7,765 nucleotides of DNA from Candidatus Troglogloeales bacterium (GTDB lineage: Bacteria > Nitrospirota > Nitrospiria > SBBL01 > SBBT01). Below the pieces are notes generated by a model. It was not told where the DNA came from. It did no database searches and saw only the letters and a program-made list of their open reading frames with translations. Below, one piece after another: positions 6,372 through 7,765 of the stretch. Every line of letters begins with the position of its first letter. Position 1 is the first letter of the stretch. Where the stretch lies: assembly GCA_005239595.1 (NCBI GenBank), contig SBBT01000108.1:1-7765 (forward strand), read 5' to 3'. A program made the translations under genes and the position numbers.

Positions 6372-7679
6372 ATGCCTGACAAGTTTGATGTCATTATCGT
6401 CGGGGCGGGCCCCTCTGGATCGGCAGCCGCGATGACGTTGGCAAGGGCGGGGCTATCCGTCGTTGTCTTTGAACGGGGAGAAACCCCCGGTTCTAAAAAC
6501 ATGTTTGGCGGGGTGCTTTATACCCCCATTTTAACGAAACTCGTTCCTAAGTTCTGGGAGGAAGCCCCCATCGAGCGGCATATTGTCAAGCGCCGTTTTG
6601 GTCTTTTGTCGGAACAATCAGAGGCCTCTTTTGAGTTCCGTTCTGAAGCGTACAACAGGCAACCCCCTTTTAATCAGAGTTTTTCAGCGCTTCGTGCGCG
6701 GTTTGATCCCTGGTTTGCCAGGCAGGCTGAAAAGGCAGGCGCCCTTATTATTCCGGAGACGGTTGTTGATGATCTCATCTTAAGCGATGGGAAAGTGATC
6801 GGGGTGAAGGCGCGTCGTGAGGGAGGCGATGTATTGGCCGATGTGATTATTGCGGCGGATGGGGCGAATTCTTTCCTGGCCAGGAAGGCGGGGCTTCGCG
6901 ATCACTTCAGGTTGGAATCCCTGGCGATTGCAGCCAAGGAGGTAATCGGTCTTCCGCGCGGGGTGATTGAAGACCGGTTTTCCCTTGAGGGAAATGAGGG
7001 GGCGGGGATTGAATACTTCGCAGATGCGGTTGACGGGATGGTCGGGGCTGGTTTTATCTACACCAATCAGGAGTCCCTTTCGATCGGCGTTGCCTGTTCG
7101 ATAGGATCGTTCATCGAGAAGAAGACAACCCCCAACAATCTATTGGAGCGGTTTAAAAGCCACCCCAGCATCAAGCGCCTGTTGCGAGGGGGACAGACAT
7201 TGGAATATTCAGGACATATGGTCCCCGAAGGGGGATTCTATCATGTGCCAAAGCTCTATACGGATGGGCTTCTCCTGGTAGGTGATGCCGCCCATTTTGT
7301 GAATGCCTCCCTCTATCACGAAGGAACGAATCTTGCCATGGCTTCTGGCGTCATTGCCGCCGAGACCATTATTGCTGCCAGGCCGAAGGGAGATTTTTCA
7401 CGGCAGACCCTCTCGGAATATCCAGCGAGGTTGGAGAAAAGTTTCGTTATGAGGGACTTGAAAAAATATCGCGGGGTGGAAAAATTCTTACATTCAAATA
7501 CGAAATTCTTCAAGGAGTACCCTGACCTGCTACTTGATCTGATGAAAGATTATTTTGAGATATCTGAAACCCCCAAAGAGGAGATTCAGAAGAAGCTTTA
7601 TCAGAAGTTTCGATCCCGTCTCTCGCCGTTTCAGGCCCTCTTGGAAATGAATAAATTCCGTAAGGCCTTTTTCGGGTAA
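6372..7679 (+). CDS. fixC: FixC-family FAD-dependent oxidoreductase (ETF-quinone oxidoreductase-like)
   Basis: From ATG 6372 the protein has 435 residues, the usual FixC length. An in-frame extension to TTG 6312 adds 20 unconserved residues and would begin inside the proposed promoter. The N-terminal FAD-binding Rossmann motif is FDVIIVGAGPSGSAAA (5-20), followed by FERGETPGSKNMFGGVLY (33-50), a FixC/ETF-QO signature. AADGANS (161-167) and LLVGDAAHFVNASLYHEGTN (301-320) are the later FAD contacts. It lacks the C-terminal ferredoxin domain of ETF-QO, as FixC proteins do; that role is normally supplied by FixX. Family members transfer electrons between an electron-transfer flavoprotein (FixAB) and quinone, in some systems by bifurcation toward ferredoxin. 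Here no fixA or fixB lies upstream and no fixX start is seen in the last 86 bases, so partners are unknown. A different FixC/geranylgeranyl-reductase superfamily reaction remains possible. Confidence 0.88.
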   Translation: MPDKFDVIIVGAGPSGSAAAMTLARAGLSVVVFERGETPGSKNMFGGVLYTPILTKLVPKFWEEAPIERHIVKRRFGLLSEQSEASFEFRSEAYNRQPPFNQSFSALRARFDPWFARQAEKAGALIIPETVVDDLILSDGKVIGVKARREGGDVLADVIIAADGANSFLARKAGLRDHFRLESLAIAAKEVIGLPRGVIEDRFSLEGNEGAGIEYFADAVDGMVGAGFIYTNQESLSIGVACSIGSFIEKKTTPNNLLERFKSHPSIKRLLRGGQTLEYSGHMVPEGGFYHVPKLYTDGLLLVGDAAHFVNASLYHEGTNLAMASGVIAAETIIAARPKGDFSRQTLSEYPARLEKSFVMRDLKKYRGVEKFLHSNTKFFKEYPDLLLDLMKDYFEISETPKEEIQKKLYQKFRSRLSPFQALLEMNKFRKAFFG

Positions 7680-7698
7680 CCCCTCTACCCCCCTCTAC
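7680..7698. repeat. Short C-rich tandem repeat after the fixC-like gene
   Basis: CCCCTCTAC occurs at 7680-7688 and again at 7690-7698, one base apart, right after the stop codon. With under two copies it may be chance. It does not form a hairpin with a T-run, so it is not a recognisable terminator. Confidence 0.4.
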
Positions 7699-7703
7699 GG
7701 TGA

Positions 7704-7725
7704 TGTAAAATCTTGTGTGTAAAAT
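7704..7725 (+). repeat. Direct repeat TGTAAAAT, two copies 14 bp apart
   Basis: TGTAAAAT lies at 7704-7711 and at 7718-7725. Each copy contains TAAAAT, a 5-of-6 match to a -10 box, but neither has a good -35 at 16-18 bp upstream. They could be part of a promoter or binding site for a gene beginning beyond the window, or simple AT-rich sequence. Confidence 0.3.
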
Positions 7726-7731
7726 AAGGAG
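7726..7731 (+). promoter_or_regulatory. Strong Shine-Dalgarno-like AAGGAG without an in-window start
   Basis: AAGGAG is followed at 7735-7737 by GTG and then immediately by TAA. No ATG, usable GTG or TTG follows before the end of the window; CTG triplets at 7742 and 7751 are the only rare candidates. The site may be coincidental, or it may mark a gene starting at an unusual codon. Confidence 0.25.
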
Positions 7732-7765
7732 AGGGTGTAAGCTGGTTTTTCTGGCAAGAGAAACC

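Noticed and set aside
1..7765. Search by eye for CRISPR arrays, insertion sequences, tRNA or rRNA genes and defence-like cassettes
   Set aside because: No regularly spaced repeats, transposase motifs, tRNA-like cloverleaf ends or terminal inverted repeats were seen, and every long open frame is accounted for by a recognisable family.

Overview
This window looks like chromosomal core DNA from a Gram-negative bacterium. It has moderate GC by eye, dense genes and short gaps. The dnaE-accA gene order, a PilH-like receiver protein, a TesA-type SGNH hydrolase and a FixC-family flavoprotein are all compatible with a proteobacterial, Nitrospirota or related lineage. No rRNA or phylogenetic marker resolves this further, so the placement is inference only.

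Layout. (1) Bases 1-585 are the 3' end of dnaE (DNA polymerase III alpha: OB fold plus C-terminal tail). Only 1 bp separates it from accA (587-1552, acetyl-CoA carboxylase carboxyltransferase alpha). (2) A 131-bp gap carries a plausible sigma70-type promoter whose -35 box is overlapped by a perfect 12-bp palindrome. It also holds a possible 20-codon leader ORF. It is followed by a stand-alone receiver-domain response regulator (1684-2076) of PilH/CheY type. (3) Convergent to it, on the minus strand, lies a two-gene unit read from about 6247 down to 2089. The first gene is a TesA-like SGNH esterase/thioesterase (6247-5558). Four bases later comes a very large 1154-residue glycosyltransferase (5553-2089) with three successive GT-A (GT2-like) modules and one GT-B (GT4-like) module. 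(4) A divergent intergenic region of about 124 bp has candidate promoters facing both ways and a 12-bp palindrome. From it starts a plus-strand FixC-family FAD oxidoreductase (6372-7679), placed away from any fixA/fixB within view. (5) The last 86 bp hold short repeats and a strong Shine-Dalgarno-like sequence, but no start codon inside the window.

How the genes fit together. dnaE-accA links replication and fatty-acid synthesis, a widespread housekeeping neighbourhood. The esterase-glycosyltransferase pair probably acts on envelope or secreted polysaccharide or lipid, but substrates cannot be read from sequence. The FixC homologue would pass electrons between a flavoprotein or ferredoxin and quinone. 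I see no mobile element, CRISPR array, tRNA or rRNA, and no convincing new defence-type system. The most unusual item is the four-module glycosyltransferase, whose second GT-A module appears to lack the usual acidic metal-binding motif. No gene-free stretch exceeds 300 bases.
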